Source: Actinomycetota bacterium (GTDB lineage Bacteria; Actinomycetota; Thermoleophilia; Gaiellales; Gaiellaceae). Taken from it: a stretch of 35,239 bases of DNA. Made by a program: the position numbers and the translations under genes. Every line of letters begins with the position of its first letter. Within the stretch, counting starts at the first letter, position 1. Under the pieces are notes generated by a model. That model was not told where the DNA came from. It saw only the letters and a program-made list of their open reading frames with translations, and did no database searches. This document shows positions 26,434 to 34,753 of the stretch, piece after piece. The stretch spans positions 1 through 35,239 of the forward strand of contig JAIBJP010000001.1 of NCBI GenBank assembly GCA_020029625.1. Direction: 5' to 3'.

Positions 26434-27687
26434 GTGACCCAGACCGCCACCGAAACGCCCTTCGCCACAATCGAGGAAGCGCTCGAGGACGTCCGGCAGG
26501 GCAAGTTCGTCGTGGTCGTCGATGCAGCCGACCGCGAGAACGAGGGCGACCTCACCATCGCCGCTCAGTTCGCGACGCCGGAGGCGGTCAACTTCATGGC
26601 CACGCACGGTCGCGGGCTGATCTGCCTCTGTCTGACGGACGAGCGCTGCGACGAGCTGGCGCTGGAGCAGATGACCGATCGAAACGAGACTCCGTTCGGC
26701 ACCGCCTTCACCGTGTCGATCGAAGCCCGCGAGGGCGTCTCCACCGGGATCTCCGCCCAGGACCGGGCCCGCACGATCCAGGTTGCCATCGACCCGAGCA
26801 AGGGTCCCGAGGACCTCGTCCAGCCCGGCCACGTCTTCCCCCTTCGCGCCCGTGCCGGCGGCGTCCTCCAGCGGGCCGGGCAGACCGAGGCGGCCGTCGA
26901 CCTCGCGCGCCTCGCGGGCCTCAATCCCGCGGGCGTCGTCTGCGAGGTGATGAAGGACGACGGGACGATGGCGCGCGTGCCCGACCTCGTCGAGTACTGC
27001 GCCCGCCACGACCTCAAGATGATCACGGTCGAAGACCTGATCGAGTACCGCCGGCGCACCGAGAAGCTGGTGGAGCGGATGACCTCGGTCCGCCTCCCGA
27101 CGGCCTACGGGGACTTCAGCGCGATCGCCTTCCGGGAGAAGCTGACGGGCAAGCATCACGTCGCGCTCGTCAAGGGACACGTCGAGGGCGAGGAGGACGT
27201 TCTCGTCCGCGTCCATTCGGAGTGCCTGACCGGAGACGTCTTCCACTCGCTCCGCTGCGACTGCGGCGAGCAGCTCGAGCAGGCGCTCGCGCGGATCGGC
27301 TCCGAGGAGCGGGGAGTAGTCCTCTACATGGCGCAGGAGGGCCGCGGCATCGGCCTCCTCAACAAATTGAAGGCCTACGAGCTCCAGGAGAACGGGATGG
27401 ACACCGTCGAGGCCAACCTCGAGCTCGGTTTTCCGCCCGACATGCGCGAATACGGGATCGGCAACCAGATCCTCGCCGATCTCGGGCTCTCGACGATTCG
27501 AATCCTCACGAACAACCCGAAGAAGATCACGGGCATCGAAGGCTTCGGCCTGACCGTGGTCGAGCAGGTGCCGATCGAGATCTCGCCGAACGACGAGAAC
27601 CGCGGCTACTTGGAGACCAAGCGCACGAAGCTCGGCCACCGGCTCCACCACCAGGACCTCCGCTTCGAGGAGCCCGAGGGCGAGTGA
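26434..27687 (+). CDS. ribBA: Bifunctional 3,4-dihydroxy-2-butanone-4-phosphate synthase / GTP cyclohydrolase II
   Basis: VVVVDAADRENEGDLTIAAQ; RPGHVFPL-like QPGHVFPLRARAGGVLQRAGQTEAAVDLARLAG; HSECLTGDVFHSLRCDCGEQLEQAL; QEGRGIGLLNKLKAYELQ. Confidence 0.97.
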   Translation: MTQTATETPFATIEEALEDVRQGKFVVVVDAADRENEGDLTIAAQFATPEAVNFMATHGRGLICLCLTDERCDELALEQMTDRNETPFGTAFTVSIEAREGVSTGISAQDRARTIQVAIDPSKGPEDLVQPGHVFPLRARAGGVLQRAGQTEAAVDLARLAGLNPAGVVCEVMKDDGTMARVPDLVEYCARHDLKMITVEDLIEYRRRTEKLVERMTSVRLPTAYGDFSAIAFREKLTGKHHVALVKGHVEGEEDVLVRVHSECLTGDVFHSLRCDCGEQLEQALARIGSEERGVVLYMAQEGRGIGLLNKLKAYELQENGMDTVEANLELGFPPDMREYGIGNQILADLGLSTIRILTNNPKKITGIEGFGLTVVEQVPIEISPNDENRGYLETKRTKLGHRLHHQDLRFEEPEGE

Positions 27688-28217
27688 CGGAACGCGCTGT
27701 CGAGCACGCGGCCGGCGAGCTCCGCATCCCCGAGGGGGTCGGCGTGTACATGGGGTCGCCGAACGGCGCCCGCCGCTCGGTCGGGATCGTCGTCGGGCGC
27801 TTCAACGGGAACATCACGTCGCGGCTCCTGGACGGTGCGCTGGAGGCGCTCGGAGAGGCAGGGGTTCCGCGGGAGCGCATCGACGTGATGCCGGTCCCCG
27901 GAGCCTTCGAGCTTCCGCTGGGAGCGATGGCCCTCGCCAAGACACGCCGCTACGCCTGCGTGATCGCTCTGGGCTGCGTGATCCGGGGAGACACCCCGCA
28001 CTTCGAGTACGTCGCCGGCGAGGCGGCGAGCGGGCTCCAGCTCGCGGGGCTCGAGACGGGCGTCCCCGTCGCCTTCGGCCTGCTCACTTGCGACAGCCGC
28101 CGGCAGGCCGAGGAGCGGGCTGGAGGCGAGAAGGGCAACAAGGGCGCCGAAGCCGCGCGCACGGCCCTCGAGATGGCGGACACGCTCTCGCGCCTGCGTG
28201 CCTCGATCCCGCGCTAG
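27684..28217 (+). CDS. ribH: 6,7-dimethyl-8-ribityllumazine synthase
   Basis: IVVGRFNGNITSRLLDGALEAL; VPGAFELPLGA; ALGCVIRGDTPHFEYVAGEAA; GNKGAEAARTALEM; GTG start. Confidence 0.96.
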   Translation: MTERAVEHAAGELRIPEGVGVYMGSPNGARRSVGIVVGRFNGNITSRLLDGALEALGEAGVPRERIDVMPVPGAFELPLGAMALAKTRRYACVIALGCVIRGDTPHFEYVAGEAASGLQLAGLETGVPVAFGLLTCDSRRQAEERAGGEKGNKGAEAARTALEMADTLSRLRASIPR

Positions 28218-28254
28218 GCACTCGGGAGGCGCTGGCTATACTCAGCCGCTGACC

Positions 28255-28446
28255 ATGTCGAAGGTATGCGCATTCTGTGGGAAGGCCCCCGGCTTCGGTC
28301 ATAACCGGAGCCACTCGATGGTGGCGACGAAGCGACGGTTCAACCCGAACCTCCAGCGTGTGCGCATCCTCGTCGACGGGGTCCCGCGCCGGAGCTACGT
28401 CTGCGCGCGTTGCCTGAAGTCGGGCAAGGTTCAGAAGGCGCTCTAG
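28255..28446 (+). CDS. rpmB: 50S ribosomal protein L28
   Basis: MSKVCAFCGKAPGFGHNRSHSMVATKRRFNPNLQRVRILVDGVPRRSYVCARCLKSGKVQKAL. Confidence 0.95.
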   Translation: MSKVCAFCGKAPGFGHNRSHSMVATKRRFNPNLQRVRILVDGVPRRSYVCARCLKSGKVQKAL

Positions 28447-29978
28447 CCCCGCTGGCTCTCGCGCGGGCGGCGTTGGCCGCCCTCGAGGCGAGCAGGCAGC
28501 GGATCGACGATCTCAACGTCTACCCGGTCCCGGACGGGGACACGGGGACGAACATGACCGAGACCGCGCGAGCCGTCGTCTCGGCGCTCGAGCGCGGTGA
28601 GACGGACGTCGTGCGGGCCTCGCTCATGGGCGCGCGCGGCAACTCCGGGGTGATCCTCTCTCAGATCGTGCGTGGTGCGGTGGGCGCGCTGCCAGAGGAC
28701 GAGATCGACGCGCAGGTCCTCGCCCAAGCGCTGCGCGGCGCCAGCGACGCCGCGTACGCGGCTGTGCGGAACCCGCAGGAAGGGACAATGCTCACCGTCA
28801 TTCGCGAGCTGGCCGAGAAGGCTGAGGAGCTCGCCGCCGGTGGCGTCCCCCCCGACGAAGCTCTCGCCAAGCTCGTCGAGCACGGCGAGGCCGCTCTCGC
28901 CCGCACGCCGCAGCAGCTGGACGTTCTACGGCAAGCGGGAGTCGTCGACGCGGGGGGAGCAGGCGTCGTGGAGATCCTGCGCGGGATCGCGGCCCTTGTC
29001 CGCGGAGAGCCGCTCCCGGAGGGCCGCTCAGGCACCGGAGCGCTCCCGCTCGAGGCGGTGCACCTGGAGCCGTCCAAGTACCGCTATTGCACCTCCTTCT
29101 TCGTCGAGGGCGATGCAGTCGATCCGGAAGACTTCGAGGCGAAGCTCTCCGAGTTGGGCGATTCGCTGCTCGTCGTGGGCGCTCCGGGAGCGGTGAAGGC
29201 GCACGTGCACACGGATGACCCCGGGCGGGCCCTCGCACTCGCCACGGCCGCCGGCGAGGTCGAGGAAGTCGACATCAAGAACATGCACGTGCAGACCGCT
29301 CAGCGGACGCAGCGGCTCGAGCGGGAGGCCGGCGTCACCGGAGCAATCGCAGTCGTCGTCGGGGATGGGAACCGCCGGCTCTTCGAGAGCCTGGGCGCCG
29401 TTTGCGTGGACGGCGGCGAGACGATGAATCCCTCCACCGCCGACATCGCGGAGGCCATCGAATCGGTGCCCGAGAGCGCTGCGATCGTGCTTCCCAACTC
29501 AAAGAACGTCGTTTTGGCGGCCGAGCAGGCAGCGGAGTCAGTCGACAAGGAAGTGCTAGTCGTCCCGACGCACTCGCTCCAAGCCGGCCTAAGCGCTCTC
29601 GTCGCCTACGACGCAAAGCGACCGGCGGACGAGAACGCCATCGCCATGGCGGAAGCGGCGGCGGCGGTTCGGAGCGGCGCCGTTGCCCGGGCCTCCCGTA
29701 GCGCCTCGATGGGGCCGGTCGACGTCGAGCAGGGCCAGCTTCTCGGCCTCGTGGAAGGGGAGCCCCTCACGGCCGGCCCCGCGCTCGACCCCGTTGCGCG
29801 CGAGGTCGTCGAGCGGCTCTTACAGGCGGATCCCGAGGTGCTGACGATCCTCCTCGGTGAGGAAGCCGGCGACACCGATACGCTCGTCGACGGGATCCGA
29901 ACAGCACATCCGGGGCTCGAGGTCGAGGTGCACGAAGGCGGCCAGCCCCACTACGCGCTTCTGTTCGGAGCAGAATGA
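28410..29978 (+). CDS. fakA: DAK2/FakA-type fatty acid kinase catalytic subunit (start uncertain, overlaps rpmB)
   Basis: RIDDLNVYPVPDGDTGTNMTETARAVV; GARGNSGVILSQIVRG; VVDAGGAGVVEILRG. Confidence 0.9.
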   Translation: MPEVGQGSEGALAPLALARAALAALEASRQRIDDLNVYPVPDGDTGTNMTETARAVVSALERGETDVVRASLMGARGNSGVILSQIVRGAVGALPEDEIDAQVLAQALRGASDAAYAAVRNPQEGTMLTVIRELAEKAEELAAGGVPPDEALAKLVEHGEAALARTPQQLDVLRQAGVVDAGGAGVVEILRGIAALVRGEPLPEGRSGTGALPLEAVHLEPSKYRYCTSFFVEGDAVDPEDFEAKLSELGDSLLVVGAPGAVKAHVHTDDPGRALALATAAGEVEEVDIKNMHVQTAQRTQRLEREAGVTGAIAVVVGDGNRRLFESLGAVCVDGGETMNPSTADIAEAIESVPESAAIVLPNSKNVVLAAEQAAESVDKEVLVVPTHSLQAGLSALVAYDAKRPADENAIAMAEAAAAVRSGAVARASRSASMGPVDVEQGQLLGLVEGEPLTAGPALDPVAREVVERLLQADPEVLTILLGEEAGDTDTLVDGIRTAHPGLEVEVHEGGQPHYALLFGAE

Positions 29979-29994
29979 GCCGATACTTCGAGCC

Positions 29995-30390
29995 ATGGCG
30001 GGCGGCGAGCCCATCGAAGTCGTCCTCGTGGAGGACAACGACATCTTCCGCGAGGCGCTCGAGCTGATGCTCGAGGTGACCCCTGACATTCGCGTGGTGG
30101 CCGCGGTGGGCGACGGCGAAGCGGCACTCGAGGTGTGCCCGCGCATCGATCCCGACGTCGTCCTCGTCGACTACAGGCTCCCGGGCCTCGACGGCGTCGA
30201 GACGACCGCCGGGCTGCGATCCGTGTGCCCCGGCCTGTCGGTCGTCGTCTTGACGGCGGCGGCGGAGACGGGCGAGATTCAGGCCCTCATGGAGGCTGGC
30301 GCCGTGGCGTGCCTAACCAAGGACCGGGGGCTCGAGGAGATCGTCGGCGCCATTCGCGAGGCAGCCGGCCGCGGTGCGGCTATCGGCTGA
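29995..30390 (+). CDS. Stand-alone response regulator receiver (REC) domain protein
   Basis: VVLVEDNDIFREALELML...VVLVDYRLPGLDGVETTAGLR...VVVLTAAAETGE...AVACLTKDRGLEEIVGAIREA; no output domain. Confidence 0.88.
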   Translation: MAGGEPIEVVLVEDNDIFREALELMLEVTPDIRVVAAVGDGEAALEVCPRIDPDVVLVDYRLPGLDGVETTAGLRSVCPGLSVVVLTAAAETGEIQALMEAGAVACLTKDRGLEEIVGAIREAAGRGAAIG

Positions 30391-31237
30391 GAACACAGCT
30401 GTCGTCCTCGACTCGACGGCCGATCTGCCGGACCCTCGAGCGCGCCACCTCAACTGGCGCCTGGTGCCCCTCTACGTGCGCTTCGGCGAGGAGACGTTCC
30501 GGGAGTACGTTGACATCTCGGCGGAGGATTTTTATCGGAGGTTACGAGCAAGCTCGCAACCTCCGAAGTCATCTCAACCTTCTCCCGCCGACTTTGAAGA
30601 AGTCTTCGGTTCCCTCTCGGAATACGAACGGATCCTCTGTGTCGTCCTTTCCTCCAAGATCTCCGGGACGTACGAGAGCGCGCGCTTGGCGGCGGAACCG
30701 GCCGGCGAGCGCGTCAAGGTGATCGACTCGGGCGTGACTTCGGGCGGGACGGTTATCCTTGCCGACGCGATTCAGCGCCGCCTCGACCGGGGAACCGAGG
30801 AGAAAGAGATCGACGCGCTCGTGGACCGCTTCAAGCGTGAACGCGGGCTCCTCTTCACGGTCGACACGCTCGAGTACCTGATCAGGGGCGGCCGGATCGG
30901 CAAGGCGGCCGGCCTCGCGGGCCAGCTGCTGTCCGTCAAACCGATCCTCGTGCTCGACGAGGGCGAAGTGGCCCCGCTCAAGCGCGTCCGGGGGCGGAGG
31001 AAGGCAATCGCGGAAATGGAGCGGCTCTTCGTCGAGGGATCGCAGGACGGTTCGGGACTGCATGTCGGCGTCGCCCACGCCGATGCCCAGGAGGATTGTG
31101 ACGAGCTCGCTGGGCGCGTGCGCGCAGCCCGCCCGCACGCAGCGCTCGACCTCGTCCTGACGCTCGGGCCGGTGATCGGGACGCACGGCGGGCCCGGCAC
31201 GCTGGGTCTCTTTTGGTTTCAGGACGAGTCCGGCTAA
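30374..31237 (+). CDS. DegV family (FakB-like) fatty-acid-binding protein
   Basis: AVVLDSTADLPD...LVPLYVRFGEETFREYVDISAEDFYRRL...SQPSPADFEEVF...IDSGVTSGG...LEYLIRGGRIGKAAGLAGQLLSVKPIL; GTG start overlaps the REC gene. Confidence 0.92.
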   Translation: MRLSAENTAVVLDSTADLPDPRARHLNWRLVPLYVRFGEETFREYVDISAEDFYRRLRASSQPPKSSQPSPADFEEVFGSLSEYERILCVVLSSKISGTYESARLAAEPAGERVKVIDSGVTSGGTVILADAIQRRLDRGTEEKEIDALVDRFKRERGLLFTVDTLEYLIRGGRIGKAAGLAGQLLSVKPILVLDEGEVAPLKRVRGRRKAIAEMERLFVEGSQDGSGLHVGVAHADAQEDCDELAGRVRAARPHAALDLVLTLGPVIGTHGGPGTLGLFWFQDESG

Positions 31238-31249
31238 CGTAGCTGCCTC

Positions 31250-32170
31250 GTGCAGCATCTGGCTCATTGGGACGACGTCGAAGGGGTTCGTCGCGAAGCC
31301 GGTCACTTGGCCGGCACATGGCGCGACCTCGGGAGCGCCACCGGCACCTGGAGTGTCGGCCTGCAACGGATCGAGATCGACCCGGGCAAGTGGTCGACAC
31401 CCGCTCATGCCGAACTCGTCGAGGAGGAGATCTTCTTCGTGCTCGGCGGCTCCGGGATCTCCTGGCAGGACGGCGAGACGTACGAGGTCGGAGAGGGCGA
31501 CTGTCTCGTCCATCTCGCAGCCGAGGAGGCGCACACACTCAGGGCGGGTCCTGACGGCCTCGATGTTCTCGCCTTTGGAATGCGGGCTTATCCGGCCGGA
31601 ACTCTTCTCCCGCGGGCCGGCCTGGTCCGCATGGACCCGGCCACCGTCGATGCCTCGCCGGATCAACGGCGTCCGTGGGAGCGCGAGGCTGCGGCAGGTG
31701 AGCCCGAAGTGGGGGACTTCTCCGACCGGCCGAAGAGGATCGTCCATTTCGCCGCCGCGGACTTCCTCGAGGTGCGGGCGTCTCTGGATCGCGACCTGGG
31801 AAGGAGCGCCGGCTCCGAGCGAACCGGGCTTTGCCATGTGACGGTGGCCGCCGGGAAGCAGGGGGCGCCGCACCATTGCCACTCCGCCGAAGAGGAGATT
31901 TTCGTGATTCTGGACGGCGGTGGGACGCTCTACCTCGGTGACGAAGAGCACGCTGTCCGCGCGGGACACGTCCTCGGGCGGCCGCCGGGCACCGGCGTAG
32001 CCCACTCGTTTCGAGCCGGCGACGAGGGTATGACGTATCTCGCCTACGGAACCCGCGACACGAATGACATCGCGTACTACCCGCGTTCGAACAAGGTCAA
32101 CTTCCGCGGGATCAAGCTGATCGGCCGCATCGAGCGCCTGGATTACTGGGACGGCGAGCCGCCCGAGTGA
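31250..32170 (+). CDS. Two-domain cupin protein
   Basis: Cupin repeats: PAHAELVEEEIFFVLGGSGISWQDGETYEVGEGDCLVHLAAEEAHTLRAG and PHHCHSAEEEIFVILDGGGTLYLGDEEHAVRAGHVLGRPPGTGVAHSFRAG. Confidence 0.88.
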   Translation: MQHLAHWDDVEGVRREAGHLAGTWRDLGSATGTWSVGLQRIEIDPGKWSTPAHAELVEEEIFFVLGGSGISWQDGETYEVGEGDCLVHLAAEEAHTLRAGPDGLDVLAFGMRAYPAGTLLPRAGLVRMDPATVDASPDQRRPWEREAAAGEPEVGDFSDRPKRIVHFAAADFLEVRASLDRDLGRSAGSERTGLCHVTVAAGKQGAPHHCHSAEEEIFVILDGGGTLYLGDEEHAVRAGHVLGRPPGTGVAHSFRAGDEGMTYLAYGTRDTNDIAYYPRSNKVNFRGIKLIGRIERLDYWDGEPPE

Positions 32171-32175
32171 CATCG

Positions 32176-32250
32176 CACTCCTGAACGGCATGGCCCCGCC
32201 CGGCGAAGCCCGGCTACGCCCACGCCTGACTCAGCTGGCTGCAGGATGCT
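32176..32250 (-). repeat. Family B palindromic repeat copy 2 in a convergent intergenic gap
   Basis: Reverse complement AGCATCCTGCAGCCAGCTGAGTCAGGCGTGGGCGTAGCCGGGCTTCGCCGGGCGGGGCCATGCCGTTCAGGAGTG aligns end to end with the recG-internal copy with a 2-nt length difference. Confidence 0.75.
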
Positions 32251-32272
32251 GCGCCCGCGGCGCTAGGCCGTG

Positions 32273-32443
32273 CTACTTGCACTGTCCGTCGCCCCTCGGG
32301 CTTGCCTCCTTGGCCAGCGGCGCCCCAGAAGCGCGAGTCGTCTCGGACGGCGGGCCCGAGGACTGAAGCTCGGCGAGGCGAGCGCGCACCGCGTCCGCCG
32401 AAAGCCCGAAGACGATGGTTACGGTCTTACGGCTCTTGGCCAC
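32273..32443 (-). CDS. Small hypothetical protein (56 aa)
   Basis: GTG-start minus-strand ORF VAKSRKTVTIVFGLSADAVRARLAELQSSGPPSETTRASGAPLAKEASPRGDGQCK filling the gap between the cupin gene and recG. Confidence 0.45.
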   Translation of the reverse strand: MAKSRKTVTIVFGLSADAVRARLAELQSSGPPSETTRASGAPLAKEASPRGDGQCK

Positions 32444-32539
32444 GCGCCGAGTGTACGACTCGTCCGGCAGGCTTCCTATAGTGAAATCGTCCTGGCCCTC
32501 CTCGTGAGCATGCGCCCAGCGCTGGCCGGCTTTGCTGGC

Positions 32540-34753
32540 ATGGACCAACGTACGCCGGAGCCGAGGTTCAGAGTGGACGAAGAGGCCCCCGTGAGCACGC
32601 TCTCCGGCGTGGGCCCGAAGGTTGCCGAGCGGCTGGCGGCTCTTGGGATCGAGAGCGTCCGGGACCTCGCGGAACACGTTCCCCGCGACTTCCTGGACTG
32701 GTCGGAAGCGAGAGGGTTCGCGGCCCTTCGGCTCGGACAGGAGGCGACCGTCGAGTGCACGGTCGAGCGGGCGCGCCTCCGACCGACGCGGCGGCGCAAC
32801 CTGAAGCTCGTCGAGGCGGCGGTCGTTGACGGGGAGGGCGGCAGGGCGACGGCGGTCTGGTTCAACCAGGCCTGGCTGGCCGAGCGCCTCGTCCCCGGGA
32901 CGCGTGTCCTCGTCCACGGCCAGCTCCAGGCCGGCGGCACCTTCAAGGTGGAGCGGCACGAGCTGGCGGGGGACGGCGCGGGCCTGCACACGGTCGGGCT
33001 CGTCCCGCTCTATCCCGCGAGCGAGGCCGTCTCGACGACGAAGCTCCGGGAGCTGACCGAGCGTGCGCTGCCGCTCGTCCGCTGGTACGCCGACGCGCTT
33101 CCCGCGGAGGTGCGTCAGCGGGAGAAGCTTCCGCTCCGCGCCGATGCTCTCGCCGCTTACCACCGGCCGGCGCGCCTCGAAGACGTGAGAATTGCTCGAG
33201 AGCGGCTCGCCCTGGAGGAGTTGATCGTGCTCCAACTAGGCCTCCTCCAGCGAAGGCGCGAGCTCGAGGAGGAATCCGTCGCGCCTGCTCTCGACACCCC
33301 GGGGGAGCTCCTCACGGGCTACCGCAAGGCGCTTCCCTTCGCGTTCACGCCCGAGCAGGAACAGGCGATCGTCGAGATCGACTCCGACCTGCGCGGAACG
33401 CGGCCCATGCAGCGGTTGCTCCAGGGCGACGTCGGCTCGGGGAAGACCGTCGTCGCGCTCTACGCTCTCCTCCGTGCCGTCGAGCGTGGTCACCAAGGCG
33501 CGCTCATGGCTCCGACTGAGACGCTGGCGGAGCAGCACTACCTCACGGTCGAGCCGATCTGCGCGGCCCTCGGCGTGCGCGCCGCGCTCTTGACCGGCTC
33601 CGTGAAAGGCGAGATCGAGGACGCGGACCTCGTCGTCGGGACGCACGCCCTGATCCAGGAGGGCGTCGAGTTTCGCTCGCTGGCGGTAGCCGTCGTCGAC
33701 GAGCAGCACCGCTTCGGTGTCGAGCAGCGGCGCGCCCTGGCGCTCGCCTCCTCACGCTCCTGGGGCCAGGCTGGCAAGGGAGGCGAGCGAGCGGCGCGCT
33801 GCGCAGTGCAAAGCGGCACGGGCAAGCGCCGCGAGCGAAGCATCCTGTCGCCAGCCGGGCCAGGCGACGGCGGAGCCGGGCTCCGCCCGGCTGGGCGCGT
33901 CGCCGGCCAGGAGTGTGAGGCGCCTCACGTCTTGCACATGACGGCGACCCCGATCCCGCGCACGCTGGCGCAGACCGTCTACGGCGACCTCGATGTCACG
34001 GAGATCGCTCGTCCGCCCAGAGGTCGCCGACCGGTCGTCACGAGCTGGGTCTCCCACGAGCGCGCTGCCGAGGCGTACACGCGGCTCAGGCGCCACCTGC
34101 AGGAGGGACGTCAGGCCTACGTCGTCTGCCCGCTCGTCTCGGAGTCCGAGGCGATCGAAGCGCGCGCGGCCGAGCAGGAGGCCGAGCGGCTGCGGCAGGC
34201 AGAACTCCGCGACTTCCGAGTGGGCTGTCTGCACGGACGGATGCGACCGGCCGAGAGGCGCGCCGTCATGGAGGAGTTCAAGCGCGGCGAGCTGAACGTG
34301 CTCGTGGCGACTACGGTGATCGAGGTCGGGGTGGACATCCCGAACGCAACGATCATGATCGTCCAGGAGGCAGACCGCTTCGGGCTCGCACAGCTCCACC
34401 AGCTCCGGGGCCGGGTGGGTCGCGGCGCGGAGCAGTCCTACTGCTTGCTCGTCTCCCGCCCCAAGGAGGAGCTGACGGAGGAGGCGCAGCGGCGTCTGGA
34501 AGCGCTCGTGGAGACCTCGGACGGCTTCAAGCTGGCCGAGGTCGATCTCGAGCTGCGCGGCGAGGGCCAGCTGCTCGGAACGCGCCAGTCGGGGCTTCCC
34601 GACCTCAAGTTTGCGAGTCTGACGCGAGACCGGAAGCTGGTTGAGAAGGCGAGGCGATGGGCCGAGGAGCTTGCTACCGACGAGAGCGACGCCGTTCAGC
34701 CGCTTCGCCGACAGGCGGAGCGGCTGAATGAGGATCATCGCGGGTTCGCATAA
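32540..34753 (+). CDS. recG: ATP-dependent DNA helicase RecG with an in-frame repeat-derived insertion
   Basis: STLSGVGPKVAERLAALGIESVRDLAEHVPRDFLD; LLQGDVGSGKTVVAL; VVDEQHRFGVEQRRAL; HMTATPIPRTLAQTVYGDLD; LHGRMRPAERRAVMEEFKRGELNVLVATTVIEVGVDIPNA. GTG 32591 is an alternative start. Confidence 0.95.
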   Translation: MDQRTPEPRFRVDEEAPVSTLSGVGPKVAERLAALGIESVRDLAEHVPRDFLDWSEARGFAALRLGQEATVECTVERARLRPTRRRNLKLVEAAVVDGEGGRATAVWFNQAWLAERLVPGTRVLVHGQLQAGGTFKVERHELAGDGAGLHTVGLVPLYPASEAVSTTKLRELTERALPLVRWYADALPAEVRQREKLPLRADALAAYHRPARLEDVRIARERLALEELIVLQLGLLQRRRELEEESVAPALDTPGELLTGYRKALPFAFTPEQEQAIVEIDSDLRGTRPMQRLLQGDVGSGKTVVALYALLRAVERGHQGALMAPTETLAEQHYLTVEPICAALGVRAALLTGSVKGEIEDADLVVGTHALIQEGVEFRSLAVAVVDEQHRFGVEQRRALALASSRSWGQAGKGGERAARCAVQSGTGKRRERSILSPAGPGDGGAGLRPAGRVAGQECEAPHVLHMTATPIPRTLAQTVYGDLDVTEIARPPRGRRPVVTSWVSHERAAEAYTRLRRHLQEGRQAYVVCPLVSESEAIEARAAEQEAERLRQAELRDFRVGCLHGRMRPAERRAVMEEFKRGELNVLVATTVIEVGVDIPNATIMIVQEADRFGLAQLHQLRGRVGRGAEQSYCLLVSRPKEELTEEAQRRLEALVETSDGFKLAEVDLELRGEGQLLGTRQSGLPDLKFASLTRDRKLVEKARRWAEELATDESDAVQPLRRQAERLNEDHRGFA
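33750..33920 (+). repeat. 171-nt palindromic insertion inside recG, containing family B copy 3 (33839-33915)
   Basis: Arms CCTCACGCTCCTGG (33750-33763) and CCAGGAGTGTGAGG (33907-33920) pair at 13/14. Length is exactly 57 codons and the frame stays open. Confidence 0.8.
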
